DNA of 64,000 bases, taken from positions 1,686,501 to 1,750,500 of the forward strand of contig NZ_AP018400.1 of the NCBI RefSeq assembly GCF_003609975.1. The letters are read 5' to 3'. The notes below the pieces were generated by a model, which saw nothing but the letters and a program-made list of their open reading frames with translations, did not search any database and was not told the origin of the DNA. Both the position numbers and the translations under genes were made by a program. Shown here piece by piece: positions 10,364 through 23,299 of this stretch (positions within the stretch are counted from its first letter, which is position 1; the number at the start of each line of letters is the position of its first letter). Origin of the DNA: Streptococcus ruminantium (GTDB lineage: Bacteria; Bacillota; Bacilli; Lactobacillales; Streptococcaceae).

Positions 10364-10969
10364 TTAGAAATCGTAAACCTTAAAGTCATGGGCAGAATCA
10401 ATCAATTTTTCAAATATCATTTGCCCTTTTTCTACCTCCACTGTCAGTTGACAGATAGCACAATTGGATAAGAAGACTCCTGGTGGAAATGGTACCTCCA
10501 AAATCTGTACTAAGCCCCAAATAGCAGCACCGTGACTAACCATGAGAATGGGATCAGCAGAATCAAGCTTTGCCACCGATAGAATAGCTTCTTTGACCCG
10601 TTTTCCAACCGCACGAATATCCTCTCCACCAAACGGTACCAAGAGATTTTCAAAAGAACGAGCTCCCGGACGATGCTTTGGAAGAAGCTCTTCTTCTCGT
10701 GCTTCAAAAATACCAAAGTTCATCTCTTTCAGCTCCTTAAGCTGTTTGTAGGGAGCATTTGTTACCAGTTTTAGCGTATCGGTCGCCCGTTCCTGAGTTG
10801 AAGAGTAAGCCGACTGAAATACAATCCCTCGTTCAGCAAAATACTGAGCAACCGCTTGAGCTTGAGCAATTCCCTTTTCAGTCAAGGGAGAATCTGACCA
10901 ACCCTGAACACGTTTCTGTGTATTGAATAAGGTCTCACCGTGGCGCATTAAATAAATTGTTTTTGCCAT
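10364..10969 (-). CDS. Histidine phosphatase (phosphoglycerate-mutase-like) family protein
   Basis: 201 residues. The N-terminal catalytic MRHGETLFN (His9 of the RHG motif) and the second catalytic histidine in LMVSHGAAIWG (about 153) define the histidine phosphatase superfamily. The family contains cofactor-dependent phosphoglycerate mutases and many small-molecule phosphatases; the short length and the divergence argue for a phosphatase. Its place between two 6-phospho-beta-glucosidases suggests it acts on sugar phosphates released there, for example to relieve sugar-phosphate stress; that role is inference. Shine-Dalgarno AGGAGG, 15 bp after bgl2. Confidence 0.88.
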   Translation of the reverse strand: MAKTIYLMRHGETLFNTQKRVQGWSDSPLTEKGIAQAQAVAQYFAERGIVFQSAYSSTQERATDTLKLVTNAPYKQLKELKEMNFGIFEAREEELLPKHRPGARSFENLLVPFGGEDIRAVGKRVKEAILSVAKLDSADPILMVSHGAAIWGLVQILEVPFPPGVFLSNCAICQLTVEVEKGQMIFEKLIDSAHDFKVYDF

Positions 10970-10983
10970 AAAATCTAAACCTC

Positions 10984-12465
<1,482 letters not shown>

Positions 12466-12475
12466 TTATCTCCTT

Positions 12476-12859
12476 TTATACTGTTAATTCGATTTGTACG
12501 CCATCAAATCCCAAGACGCACGACTCATAATAACCATCTCCAGTGACTCGCGGGCCACTGAGAAGTGGGTAACCTGCTGCCACAAGTCGCTCTGTCAATT
12601 CATCCACAGCTTCCTCACTTCCTAGACTAAAGGCTAGATGAATAAGACCGAGATGATTGAGTTGGCTTGGTTTGTCCACCACGTCATCCCTGGTCATAAT
12701 TTCCAGACGAGCTCCGTCTGCAAAGATTAGAAAATAGGATTTGAAACTGGTTTTCTGATTATGGTAGAGCTGATTGGATGTAGCATTAAAATAGGTCTCA
12801 AAGAAATGCCGCATTCCTTCCAGATCCTGTGTATAGATAGCCACATGTTCTATTTTCAC
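12476..12859 (-). CDS. VOC (glyoxalase/bleomycin-resistance fold) family protein
   Basis: 127 residues, the size of a single vicinal-oxygen-chelate module. It starts MKIEHVAIYTQDLEGMRHFF, contains LNHLGLIHLAFSLG and ends GYYESCVLGFDGVQIELTV, giving the usual beta-alpha-beta-beta-beta repeats with metal ligands at His5, the mid-domain His and the terminal Glu. VOC enzymes include glyoxalase I, dioxygenases and isomerases; the substrate here is unknown. It sits between two GH1 genes and is cut off from the upstream one by a terminator-like hairpin. A methylglyoxal-detoxifying role during sugar-phosphate overload would be reasonable but is inference. Confidence 0.85.
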   Translation of the reverse strand: MKIEHVAIYTQDLEGMRHFFETYFNATSNQLYHNQKTSFKSYFLIFADGARLEIMTRDDVVDKPSQLNHLGLIHLAFSLGSEEAVDELTERLVAAGYPLLSGPRVTGDGYYESCVLGFDGVQIELTV

Positions 12860-12883
12860 ACTCTTCTCCTCTCTTAAAGAAAA

Positions 12884-12898
12884 ACGGCAAGCTGCCGT
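12884..12898 (-). terminator. Intercistronic terminator-like hairpin between bgl3 and the VOC gene
   Basis: Minus strand: ACGGCA GCT TGCCGT followed by TTTTCTTT. It lies just after the bgl3 stop and leaves no room for a separate promoter before the VOC gene, so it probably reduces rather than ends downstream transcription. Confidence 0.7.
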
Positions 12899-12903
12899 CT
12901 TTC

Positions 12904-14552
<1,649 letters not shown>

Positions 14553-14608
14553 TTGAAGAATATAAATATAGTATAAACTGATTTGTAATCCCTTTCTTCT
14601 AAAATAAT

Positions 14609-14618
14609 ATGTTATAAT
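14609..14618 (+). promoter_or_regulatory. Promoter of AraC-type regulator gene, extended -10
   Basis: TATAAT at 14613-14618 preceded by TGT (extended -10), 29 bp before the ATG. No good -35 is seen. Confidence 0.6.
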
Positions 14619-14646
14619 GATACTATCCTACGAATGAGAGATAGAT

Positions 14647-15570
14647 ATGCAAAATTATTTGAGCGATCAAGAATTTAAACATGCCATCAATTATGATAGC
14701 CAACTTTTGCCCTATAAGTTCTACCATACTAGTGTTATAGACGGTCTGCCAGATGTTCTATTTCATTGGCACAATGAATTTGAAATCAACTATGTTTATG
14801 GTGGAAGTGCTCGCTATCATATTGATTATGATTATTTTAATAGTCAGGCTGGAGATATTATCCTAGTTCGTCCAAATGCTCCTCATTCTATCCATCCTAT
14901 AGAGGGACGCGGTCATGAAACAGCTACTTTCTTGTTTCATCTGGATATGCTGGGTACCTCGCAATCAGACAAAACAAACATGCTCTACTTCCAACCCTTA
15001 CAAACGGATATTTTTAAATGCAAGCCTCGCATCCAACCTCATCAACCAGGCTACAGAGATATCAAATACTGCCTGATTTCTATTTTTGAGTTAGTTAAAC
15101 ATCAGCCACCCTATTTTGAACTACCCCTTAAGAGTAGATTGTTTGATCTCTTTTATCTGCTCTATCGCCATCATTACATTATTCGGAAAAATACCGATGA
15201 TATGTATCGCAAGAATGAGAAACTACGAGAATTGATTGAGTACATCCAACAACATTATGACGAACCGTTACACATTGGGCAACTAGCGGAAATGATGGGC
15301 TACAGTAAAACTCATTTTATGGCTGTTTTCAAGCAACAGACAGGCACTTCTTGTTTGGAGTTTATCATTCAGGTTCGACTGCGAGCTGCAACAGAATTGC
15401 TGAACAATAGTCTCAAGCCAGTGGTCGAGATAGCCAATCAAGTTGGCTTTAACAATCTATCTAACTTCAACCGACAATTCAAACATTACTACCATACAAC
15501 ACCTAGCAACTACCGCAAGCAATTACGAAAAAATAGGGTTTATAGCCAAGTAAATCCAATTGATAAATAA
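14647..15570 (+). CDS. AraC-family transcriptional regulator
   Basis: 307 residues. The N-terminal cupin-type sensor (about 20-110) includes LFHWHNEFEINYV and GDIILVRPNAPHSI, a sugar-binding fold. The C-terminal double helix-turn-helix (about 200-300) includes LAEMMGYSKTHFMAVFKQ and IANQVGFNNLSNFNRQFKH, with the family signature. The regulator is divergent from the bgl3 cluster, the usual position for a local activator responding to a beta-glucoside or its product; target and ligand are inferred. The downstream monooxygenase-like gene starts 10 bp after its stop with GGAGAA in between, so the two are one operon. Confidence 0.92.
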   Translation: MQNYLSDQEFKHAINYDSQLLPYKFYHTSVIDGLPDVLFHWHNEFEINYVYGGSARYHIDYDYFNSQAGDIILVRPNAPHSIHPIEGRGHETATFLFHLDMLGTSQSDKTNMLYFQPLQTDIFKCKPRIQPHQPGYRDIKYCLISIFELVKHQPPYFELPLKSRLFDLFYLLYRHHYIIRKNTDDMYRKNEKLRELIEYIQQHYDEPLHIGQLAEMMGYSKTHFMAVFKQQTGTSCLEFIIQVRLRAATELLNNSLKPVVEIANQVGFNNLSNFNRQFKHYYHTTPSNYRKQLRKNRVYSQVNPIDK

Positions 15571-15580
15571 GGAGAAACTG

Positions 15581-15910
15581 ATGATTACCATGCACCTTTA
15601 CTATACTGGTTCTGAAGGAAATGCGCGTGCCTTTGCCATGGAAATGGAAAGTTCTGGCATTGCAGACAGAATTCGCCAACAAGTTGGCAATAGCCGCTAC
15701 CAATACTTTTCGCCCCTTGATGATCCCACGAGTATCTTGCTAGTTGACAGTTGGGATAATCAGGCAGCTCTTGACAGCCATCATGCTTCAGATATGATGC
15801 AAGAGATTATGAAGTTAAGAGAAAAGTATGGCCTGACCGTGCGCGCTGAACGGTACCTGTCTGATCAGGAAGGCATTCCCGAAAGTGACAAAAAATATCA
15901 TACTGAGTAA
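15581..15910 (+). CDS. Putative quinol monooxygenase / ABM-domain protein
   Basis: 109 residues from the ATG at 15581, which has AAGGAGAA 6 nt upstream; an earlier in-frame start at 15560 overlaps the regulator gene. The sequence MITMHLYYTGSEGNARAFA, the run ILLVDSWDNQAALDSHHAS and length fit the antibiotic biosynthesis monooxygenase (ABM, ferredoxin-like alpha/beta) fold of YgiN/LsrG type proteins. These are small dimeric oxygenases or isomerases acting on quinols or autoinducer intermediates. Substrate unknown. It ends at a strong terminator. Confidence 0.72.
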   Translation: MITMHLYYTGSEGNARAFAMEMESSGIADRIRQQVGNSRYQYFSPLDDPTSILLVDSWDNQAALDSHHASDMMQEIMKLREKYGLTVRAERYLSDQEGIPESDKKYHTE

Positions 15911-15913
15911 GAG

Positions 15914-15945
15914 GAAAGGCTGGGAATAGACCCAGCTTTTTACTT
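15914..15945 (+). terminator. Terminator after the ABM gene
   Basis: AAAGGCTGGG AATAGA CCCAGCTTTTTACTT: a GC-rich stem followed by T-rich sequence. It lies between convergent genes. Confidence 0.85.
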
Positions 15946-15960
15946 GAACTTGTTTCTTTC

Positions 15961-17643
15961 TTATTCCTTATATTTCTCATCAATGACCGAACTAAACCAA
16001 CGGCCATTAAGGACTGTCTTGTTAAGCTCATCCTTCACTTCGTTTGGTAGAGTCATATCAGCATCCATCTTCTTCAAAATATCTTCAGCAGTTTCCTTAT
16101 CGCTAGATGGTTTTATGATAGCTTTTTTAGTATCTGCATCCATACTCAGAACTTCTTGACCGGAAGCTGTCCAAACAGGCCATTTCTCCAAATTTCCACC
16201 ATTAGGATCACCATTTGCAACGAAGAATTTGAGATAAGTCTTAAAATCAGCACTGAGTGCTTGTGCTCCCTCTGACTCAAAGTCTTTTTCAATAAAACGG
16301 GTATAGTTGGATGGTTTTTGTAACAGAGGCTCAAAGACGCCATGGAAGGCTCCAAGAAAAGCTGCTGTTGTTGGAGTTATTGTTGCATTATCTCCATAAG
16401 AAATCTGACCGATGTAGATGGGAGACCGGTATCTTCCCTTCATAACACGAGCGCTTTCCATAGTATTTGAAAGCCGATAAAGCTGGCTTCCATAGGTCTC
16501 CGTATAGGTAAATTCCTTCCTCTTTTCCTCATCTTTGAAGAGACTACCATCAGAAAAAGAAGCGGAAAAGCGCTTATCAAAAGCAGAAAAGAGTGAAAAT
16601 TCACTGGTTCCAGTCACAAGAAGCAAGGGAACATCATTATAAGTTTTGGTGTCAAACCCCTCTTTGGGAATGACTGTGCCATCTTTAAATAAATGAGGGA
16701 ATACTGACATACGGATACCTGCGTTCCCCATCAATGGTGCCAAACGAGCTGCCGAAAGGCTGTAGAGATAATCTTGAACTTCTTGATCACTGCTCAACAG
16801 CCAATCCTTTGCCGCAACTTCATCTGCTTTTTTACCATCCTCAACTACCAACGGTGCTAAGGCTTTCGCAAAAACTTCCTGACTAGTGGCTTCATCTGCC
16901 AATGTCATACCCCCGCTGTAAGAAATTGCCTTGTGATATTTTCCTTTAAACAGTGGAGAAATAAGGGTTGCCATAACATCACGCCCACCGGCTGAAAAGC
17001 CTGTCAAGGTGACATTATTCTTGTCACCTCCAAAAACTTCAATATTTTCCTGCACCCAATCCAAAGCTGCTGCAATATCTAGAAGGCTGTAATTGCCAGA
17101 GTTCTCCAAGTCTGTTCCAGTCTTCAAAGCCACTAAGGGATTGAAACCAAGAGCACCCAAGCGATAGTTGACAGAAACGTAGATAGCATTCATATCCTTG
17201 ACAAATGTATTACCTCTAATTTCCTGAGCGTGGCCAGTTTGGTTATTACCCCCATGCAGGAAAACAACAACTGGTAAGTTGACTGCTGTCGAATCCGGTC
17301 TAACCACATCCAAATTGAGAGCAGTCTCTGAACCAACGACCTCTCCATTGCTAAATTGGATGAACTTCTCGCCTGCTACCGTCGCATCGAAAGTACCATT
17401 CCAGCTTTCAACAGGTTGAGGTTCTTTCCATCTTAAATCACCAACCGGTGCTGCTGCATAGGGAAGACCCAACCATTCCAAAACACCATTTTCCTTGTCT
17501 TGATTTCCCTTTATTTTCCCGCTAGTAATCGTCTGAGTTGTATCATTTTTAAATCGAGTTACCCTTTCTTTGTCAGTTTGATCACAAGCTACCAAAAATA
17601 GTAGCAAACACAAACTGAGCCATCTTAATAGTTTCCTTTTCAT
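15961..17643 (-). CDS. Carboxylesterase (type B) lipoprotein
   Basis: 560 residues. It begins with a lipoprotein signal, MKRKLLRWLSLCLLLFLVAC, with a Cys at the cleavage point, so the enzyme should be anchored on the outer membrane face. The carboxylesterase/para-nitrobenzyl esterase fold is shown by GLPYAAAPVGDLRWKEPQP, the oxyanion loop VVFLHGGNNQTG, the nucleophile elbow LTGFSAGGRDVMAT and the catalytic His in GAFHGVFEPLL. The elbow is GFSAG where the family usually has GESAG. It lies after the beta-glucoside PTS gene behind a terminator. A role in removing acyl groups from plant-type glycosides before uptake would fit the locus but is inference. Confidence 0.85.
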   Translation of the reverse strand: MKRKLLRWLSLCLLLFLVACDQTDKERVTRFKNDTTQTITSGKIKGNQDKENGVLEWLGLPYAAAPVGDLRWKEPQPVESWNGTFDATVAGEKFIQFSNGEVVGSETALNLDVVRPDSTAVNLPVVVFLHGGNNQTGHAQEIRGNTFVKDMNAIYVSVNYRLGALGFNPLVALKTGTDLENSGNYSLLDIAAALDWVQENIEVFGGDKNNVTLTGFSAGGRDVMATLISPLFKGKYHKAISYSGGMTLADEATSQEVFAKALAPLVVEDGKKADEVAAKDWLLSSDQEVQDYLYSLSAARLAPLMGNAGIRMSVFPHLFKDGTVIPKEGFDTKTYNDVPLLLVTGTSEFSLFSAFDKRFSASFSDGSLFKDEEKRKEFTYTETYGSQLYRLSNTMESARVMKGRYRSPIYIGQISYGDNATITPTTAAFLGAFHGVFEPLLQKPSNYTRFIEKDFESEGAQALSADFKTYLKFFVANGDPNGGNLEKWPVWTASGQEVLSMDADTKKAIIKPSSDKETAEDILKKMDADMTLPNEVKDELNKTVLNGRWFSSVIDEKYKE

Positions 17644-17741
17644 ATTGGAACACTCCCTTCTAAAATTTCATCTAGCGACGGATTACAACTTTCAATAAAG
17701 AAGGCTTCACTACCGTCAGCTTCTATGAATCGACACAAAGA

Positions 17742-17780
17742 AAAGGAGCTGGGGAGTGATTTCCCTAGCCCCTTTTAATG
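17742..17780 (-). terminator. Terminator after the beta-glucoside PTS gene
   Basis: Minus strand: AAAGGGGCTAGGG, an 11-nt loop region, then CCCCAGCTCCTTTTC; a long stem with a few mismatches and trailing Ts, 25 bp after the EIIA stop. Confidence 0.75.
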
Positions 17781-17804
17781 GTTGTTCAAATCTTGGGTTC
17801 TGTT

Positions 17805-19841
<2,037 letters not shown>

Positions 19842-19854
19842 TTTTACTAACATC

Positions 19855-19892
19855 ATCATAACACATCGCAAATAAAATTGCAAGCGTTTTCT
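19855..19892 (-). promoter_or_regulatory. bglP promoter with overlapping cre site
   Basis: Minus strand: -35 TTGCAA (19878-19883), 17-bp spacer, -10 TATGAT (19855-19860). The cre-like TGCAAGCGTTTTCT (19879-19892, plus strand) covers the -35, so CcpA would repress on preferred sugars. Confidence 0.8.
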
Positions 19893-19911
19893 GTTTGTTT
19901 TTTTTATTTTT

Positions 19912-20745
19912 TTAACTTGTTTTTAAACGTTGGATATGAATCGTTAAATAGACTTGCTCATCCTTGGACATTTCAAAGTGGTAAACTTGTGCAATGCACT
20001 TACGTATTTTAGTAGTACAAGCAAAAGAGTCTGGATAATTAGCCTTGACCTGCTCATAAAGAAAAGTATCATTTTGCCCCTCTACAACACCATTTGCAAC
20101 CCGTTGAGCAAAATACTGGACATGGGTCACGAAACGATGGTAACTGGTATCTTCTTCATAGTCCACACAGCCAAAATGTAGGCGCACAATGTCCAAAATC
20201 TGCGTAACAATCTTGCTGATGACTTGAGTGCCTTTTCCCAAAGTGCCATTTTTCTGAGCATTGATGAGATGAAGAGCAATTGAAGAGGCTTCCCCCTTGC
20301 CTAACTCTAAATGCAAGCTTTCCTTAACTAGTTGTAAGGCAGTTAATCCAATTTGGTATTCTTGTGGATAAAATTTACGAACCTCCCATGCAAGAGGATT
20401 TTCAATCGTCACTCCTTCACGACAGCGTTGAAAAACAAAATGTAGATGATCCGCCAAAGCCAAATAGAGAGACAAGTCAAACTGAACTTTTAGAACCTTC
20501 TCTGCCTCACTGATAATGGCATTGACAACCTCTATCTCACCATTATCCATTTGCAGATATAGTGTTGATAAATCGGATTGCTGGTAATCGTTTTGTAACA
20601 CGAAAGTTTTCTCAATCTTACTGGTGTCCAAATCCTCACCAGTCTTTTTCTGAAATCCCAAACCTTTTCCCATCACAATCAATTCCCGTCCATGTTGATC
20701 TATGGCTTGGACTACATTATTGTTGTATACCTTGTCAATCTGCAT
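19912..20745 (-). CDS. licT: LicT/BglG-family transcription antiterminator
   Basis: 277 residues. The N-terminal RNA-binding CAT domain (about 1-60) starts MQIDKVYNNNVVQAIDQHG. Two PTS regulation domains follow (about 65-170 and 172-277), with the expected histidines in LADHLHFVF, IALHLINAQ, HFVTH-type and YLTIHIQRL contexts. LicT dimers bind RAT RNA and let transcription pass a terminator when the inducing PTS sugar drains phosphate from PRD1. Both its own leader and that of bglP carry RATs, so it controls itself and bglP. Shine-Dalgarno AGGTGGTG. Confidence 0.95.
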   Translation of the reverse strand: MQIDKVYNNNVVQAIDQHGRELIVMGKGLGFQKKTGEDLDTSKIEKTFVLQNDYQQSDLSTLYLQMDNGEIEVVNAIISEAEKVLKVQFDLSLYLALADHLHFVFQRCREGVTIENPLAWEVRKFYPQEYQIGLTALQLVKESLHLELGKGEASSIALHLINAQKNGTLGKGTQVISKIVTQILDIVRLHFGCVDYEEDTSYHRFVTHVQYFAQRVANGVVEGQNDTFLYEQVKANYPDSFACTTKIRKCIAQVYHFEMSKDEQVYLTIHIQRLKTS

Positions 20746-20775
20746 TTATTTTCACCACCTACCTAACCGATAAAA

Positions 20776-20859
20776 AAGAACCTAAACTCACAACAAAGAA
20801 GACTGTTTCCAGACTATTTGCTATCAGTTTAGGTTTTGCCTGTTTATCAGTAACAATCC
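20776..20859 (-). promoter_or_regulatory. RAT antiterminator / terminator in the licT leader
   Basis: RAT at 20832-20859 (minus strand, begins GGATTGTTACTG, ends CAGGCAAAACC). The terminator arms ACCTAAACT and AGTTTAGGT form a 9-bp perfect stem followed by TCTTTTTT. Same architecture as the bglP leader, 60-odd bases of variable middle. Confidence 0.92.
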
Positions 20860-20866
20860 TATTGCT

Positions 20867-20895
20867 ATTATATCATAATGAAAACGTTTTTTCAA
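20867..20895 (-). promoter_or_regulatory. licT promoter with cre site
   Basis: Minus strand: -35 TTGAAA (20890-20895), 17-bp spacer, -10 TATAAT (20867-20872). The spacer contains the cre-like TGAAAACGTTTTTT (20879-20892). Confidence 0.8.
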
Positions 20896-21005
20896 TCATT
20901 TCTTGATAGATTTTGAATAGTAATAAAGACAGATATCAGAACGTAGACAAACCATTAAAATGTAATAACTTTTGGAAACCTACCATAATGTTGTTTACAT
21001 TTCAA

Positions 21006-21045
21006 CTCTTAGAAACGCTATTATTCGACGTTTCTGGGAGTTTTT
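21006..21045 (-). terminator. Candidate terminator after the cellobiose PTS operon
   Basis: Minus strand: AGAAACG TCGAATAATAG CGTTTCT, 80 bp after the EIIC stop. The stem is 7 bp but the T run is poor, so this is a tentative call. The rest of 20896-21118 holds no gene. Confidence 0.4.
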
Positions 21046-21118
21046 GGCTGTTGACTGCAAAGAAAGAGATTGAAGAACTTGTCCAAAATGGACTTTGTCT
21101 TCAATCTGAGACCATTGC

Positions 21119-22447
21119 TTATACCAACCCTTGTTCTTCTTTGTAGAGTTTTTCATCATACATTTTGATGAATGGGAAATAAACAAGGAAGGCTACCAGA
21201 GCACATACTAGTGCCACTACTGCTGCACGCCAGTCACCACCTGTACCAATAAAGGCACCTATACCTGCTGGTGATGGCCATGGCATTTGAGCGACTACTG
21301 GATTACATAATCCTAGCTTAATTGCAAAATAACCTACCGTTGCAGAGGCCATCGGAGCAAGGAAGAAGGGAATGGCTAGAGCTGGGTTATAAATGATGGG
21401 TAATCCAAAGATGATAGGTTCATTGATGTTGAAAATAGCCGGAGCAATGGAGGCTCTACCAAGCATTTTTAACTGCTCTGCTTTAGACATATAGGCTAGG
21501 TAGATAATCAAACCTAGGGTGGCACCTGATCCTCCCATAGTAACAAACATATTGCTAAATTCCCCCGCAAGTGGAATTGCAGCTCCATTGTTATTGGCAG
21601 CCATATTAACAAGAGCGATTGGGGTTACGAAAGCAAAGATAATATTGGCACCATGAATGCCCACAATCCAAAGCGATTGCACAAGGAAGTAGATCACCAT
21701 CAGACCCAGCCAAGAATTTGTAATATTCGCAACGAAACCAAATGGAATAGCAACAACTTGAAAGATGTCCGTACCAAGTGCAATGAAGATACCATTGATA
21801 ATGAGAACTGCAAATGCAACAACAAAAGCTGGAATCAAGGCGGTAAAACCACGAGATACTCCTTCAGGAACAGAATCTGGCATTTTTACCACCCAGTTTT
21901 TCGCAACACACAAACGATAAAGTTGAACAGCAAGTACTGCCATAATAATCGCTGTAAAAATACCAATTGAACCCAGACGATTTACACCTGAACCACCGAT
22001 TGCCCAACCATTAACAATCGTTGCTTTCGCATCATTTACAAGGGAAATTGCTCCATCTTTGAACACCAATTGTGGTAAGGTCATGAAGAATGCAAACATA
22101 GATAGAAGGGCACCGTTAAGAGGACTCAAATTCAAATTATCCTCTTCTGCGTAGATTTTTGTGAATTCATAGCCAAGTGCTAGGTTGAAGTAGAGGGCCA
22201 AAATTCCCATCGTTGCCCCATTTGCTAACATGTAAAGGTCTGAAAACTTTGCAAATGTATTATTGAAGAAATTTACAAAAGCAGGATGCGAGAAAGTCAG
22301 TGGCAAAATATTAAATACCAAAAACATTGAGCCCACGATTGTAAATGGAATACTTGCCATACCTGCTGCAGTAATGGCCCGAACGAATTTATATTGGGAT
22401 ATTTTTCCCATTGGCCCCATGAGGTACTTTTCTAAAAATTCAAACAT
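21119..22447 (-). CDS. celD: PTS cellobiose/lactose-family EIIC permease
   Basis: 442 residues with about ten membrane segments from MFEFLEKYLMGPMGKISQY onward. The conserved FNINEPIIFGLPIIYNP block (about residues 335-352) carries the sugar-site glutamate of this EIIC family. The chain ends hydrophilic (KMYDEKLYKEEQG). With the EIIB (25338) and EIIA (22985) genes of the same operon it makes a complete PTS for cellobiose or related beta-diglucosides. Shine-Dalgarno AAAAGGAGAAAA upstream. It is the last gene of EIIB-celR-EIIA-membrane protein-EIIC, the order found in pneumococcal cel loci. Confidence 0.93.
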   Translation of the reverse strand: MFEFLEKYLMGPMGKISQYKFVRAITAAGMASIPFTIVGSMFLVFNILPLTFSHPAFVNFFNNTFAKFSDLYMLANGATMGILALYFNLALGYEFTKIYAEEDNLNLSPLNGALLSMFAFFMTLPQLVFKDGAISLVNDAKATIVNGWAIGGSGVNRLGSIGIFTAIIMAVLAVQLYRLCVAKNWVVKMPDSVPEGVSRGFTALIPAFVVAFAVLIINGIFIALGTDIFQVVAIPFGFVANITNSWLGLMVIYFLVQSLWIVGIHGANIIFAFVTPIALVNMAANNNGAAIPLAGEFSNMFVTMGGSGATLGLIIYLAYMSKAEQLKMLGRASIAPAIFNINEPIIFGLPIIYNPALAIPFFLAPMASATVGYFAIKLGLCNPVVAQMPWPSPAGIGAFIGTGGDWRAAVVALVCALVAFLVYFPFIKMYDEKLYKEEQGLV

Positions 22448-22459
22448 AATTTTCTCCTT

Positions 22460-22978
22460 TTATTTTGTCTTCATATTTACAAGATACTGTTGGATACGAT
22501 AGTATTGTTTGTCCACACCTTGACGGATTTTGTTCAACTTCTGGAGAATAGCAACAGCCAGTCCCAATCCCAATAATAAAATCACTAACAGACTAACTCT
22601 GACTTGCTCTGAGTTTGCTAGGAAAGGATAGAAGTACTGATAGTGATTAACAAGGAGCAGAAAGAGCATAAAAGTATTTGTAATAATAATTATTTGATAC
22701 AACAAACGTGTTCTTGATGCCTCCCTTTGCTCAGTTGTGAACATGCGGCTCTGCTCCCATACACCTAGCAGTGCAACACAGGTAAGAATTGCCGGTAATA
22801 GTACAGCTAAATTCATGGAAGAAACAATAAAAGACATAACCCAGTAAAGATTGATGAAAAATAGTGTAACGGTAGCATAGCGGATAAAGAAATAGCGACC
22901 GTAGTACATGCTTTTCAAAACATTTTCTTGCCGATACTCTTCTAGTTTCTTGTACTCTTTTTTCCGCATATTCTTCAC
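22460..22978 (-). CDS. Small membrane protein of the cellobiose PTS operon, function unknown
   Basis: 172 residues. A basic N-terminus (MKNMRKKEYKKLEEYR) is followed by four hydrophobic segments (about 30-50, 55-72, 88-110 and 120-140) and an amphipathic basic C-terminal helix (LQKLNKIRQGVDKQYYRIQQ). I do not recognise a named domain. It lies 6 bp after EIIA and 12 bp before EIIC, so it is certainly co-transcribed. Related proteins occur at this position in other streptococcal cel loci, which suggests a supporting role for the permease. Confidence 0.8.
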   Translation of the reverse strand: MKNMRKKEYKKLEEYRQENVLKSMYYGRYFFIRYATVTLFFINLYWVMSFIVSSMNLAVLLPAILTCVALLGVWEQSRMFTTEQREASRTRLLYQIIIITNTFMLFLLLVNHYQYFYPFLANSEQVRVSLLVILLLGLGLAVAILQKLNKIRQGVDKQYYRIQQYLVNMKTK

Positions 22979-22984
22979 TTCCTT

Positions 22985-23299
22985 TTAATTGATTCGTTTA
23001 TATAGTTCAAGCATTTCTAGGGCAACCTCGCGCAAGGTCATCGTTGTCATCAAGTGATCTTGAGCATGGACCATGATAATCTCCATTTTAATCTCAATAC
23101 CGCTTGCGTAGTCTTGAAGCAATTTTGTCTGAGCATGATGAGCTTCCACTAGTTCAGCATTAGCAACTTCTAATTTGTTGCTAGCCATGTCATAATCTCC
23201 CACACGCATTGCTGCAAAAGCTTCATGAACCTCTGTACGCGCAGTTCCACTGTGCAAGATAATCTGAAAGGCTGCAACTTGTAGTTCTTCCTGGTTCAT
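22985..23299 (-). CDS. celC: PTS lactose/cellobiose-family EIIA
   Basis: 104 residues, the EIIA-Lac length. It is a three-helix-bundle protein with MNQEELQVAAFQIILHSGTARTEVHEA-type start (partly quoted), AFAAMRVGDYDMASNKLE, and the phospho-accepting His in IMVHAQDHLMTTM (about residue 79); EAHHAQTKLL is a second conserved His region. It relays phosphate from HPr to EIIB. Its ATG overlaps the stop of celR by 4 bp (ATGA), showing translational coupling. The 6-bp gap to the next gene keeps it within the operon. Confidence 0.93.
   Translation of the reverse strand: MNQEELQVAAFQIILHSGTARTEVHEAFAAMRVGDYDMASNKLEVANAELVEAHHAQTKLLQDYASGIEIKMEIIMVHAQDHLMTTMTLREVALEMLELYKRIN

Noticed and set aside
20913..21146. 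77-residue plus-strand frame between licT and celD
   Set aside because: No Shine-Dalgarno, no family; overlaps the likely terminator and the end of celD.
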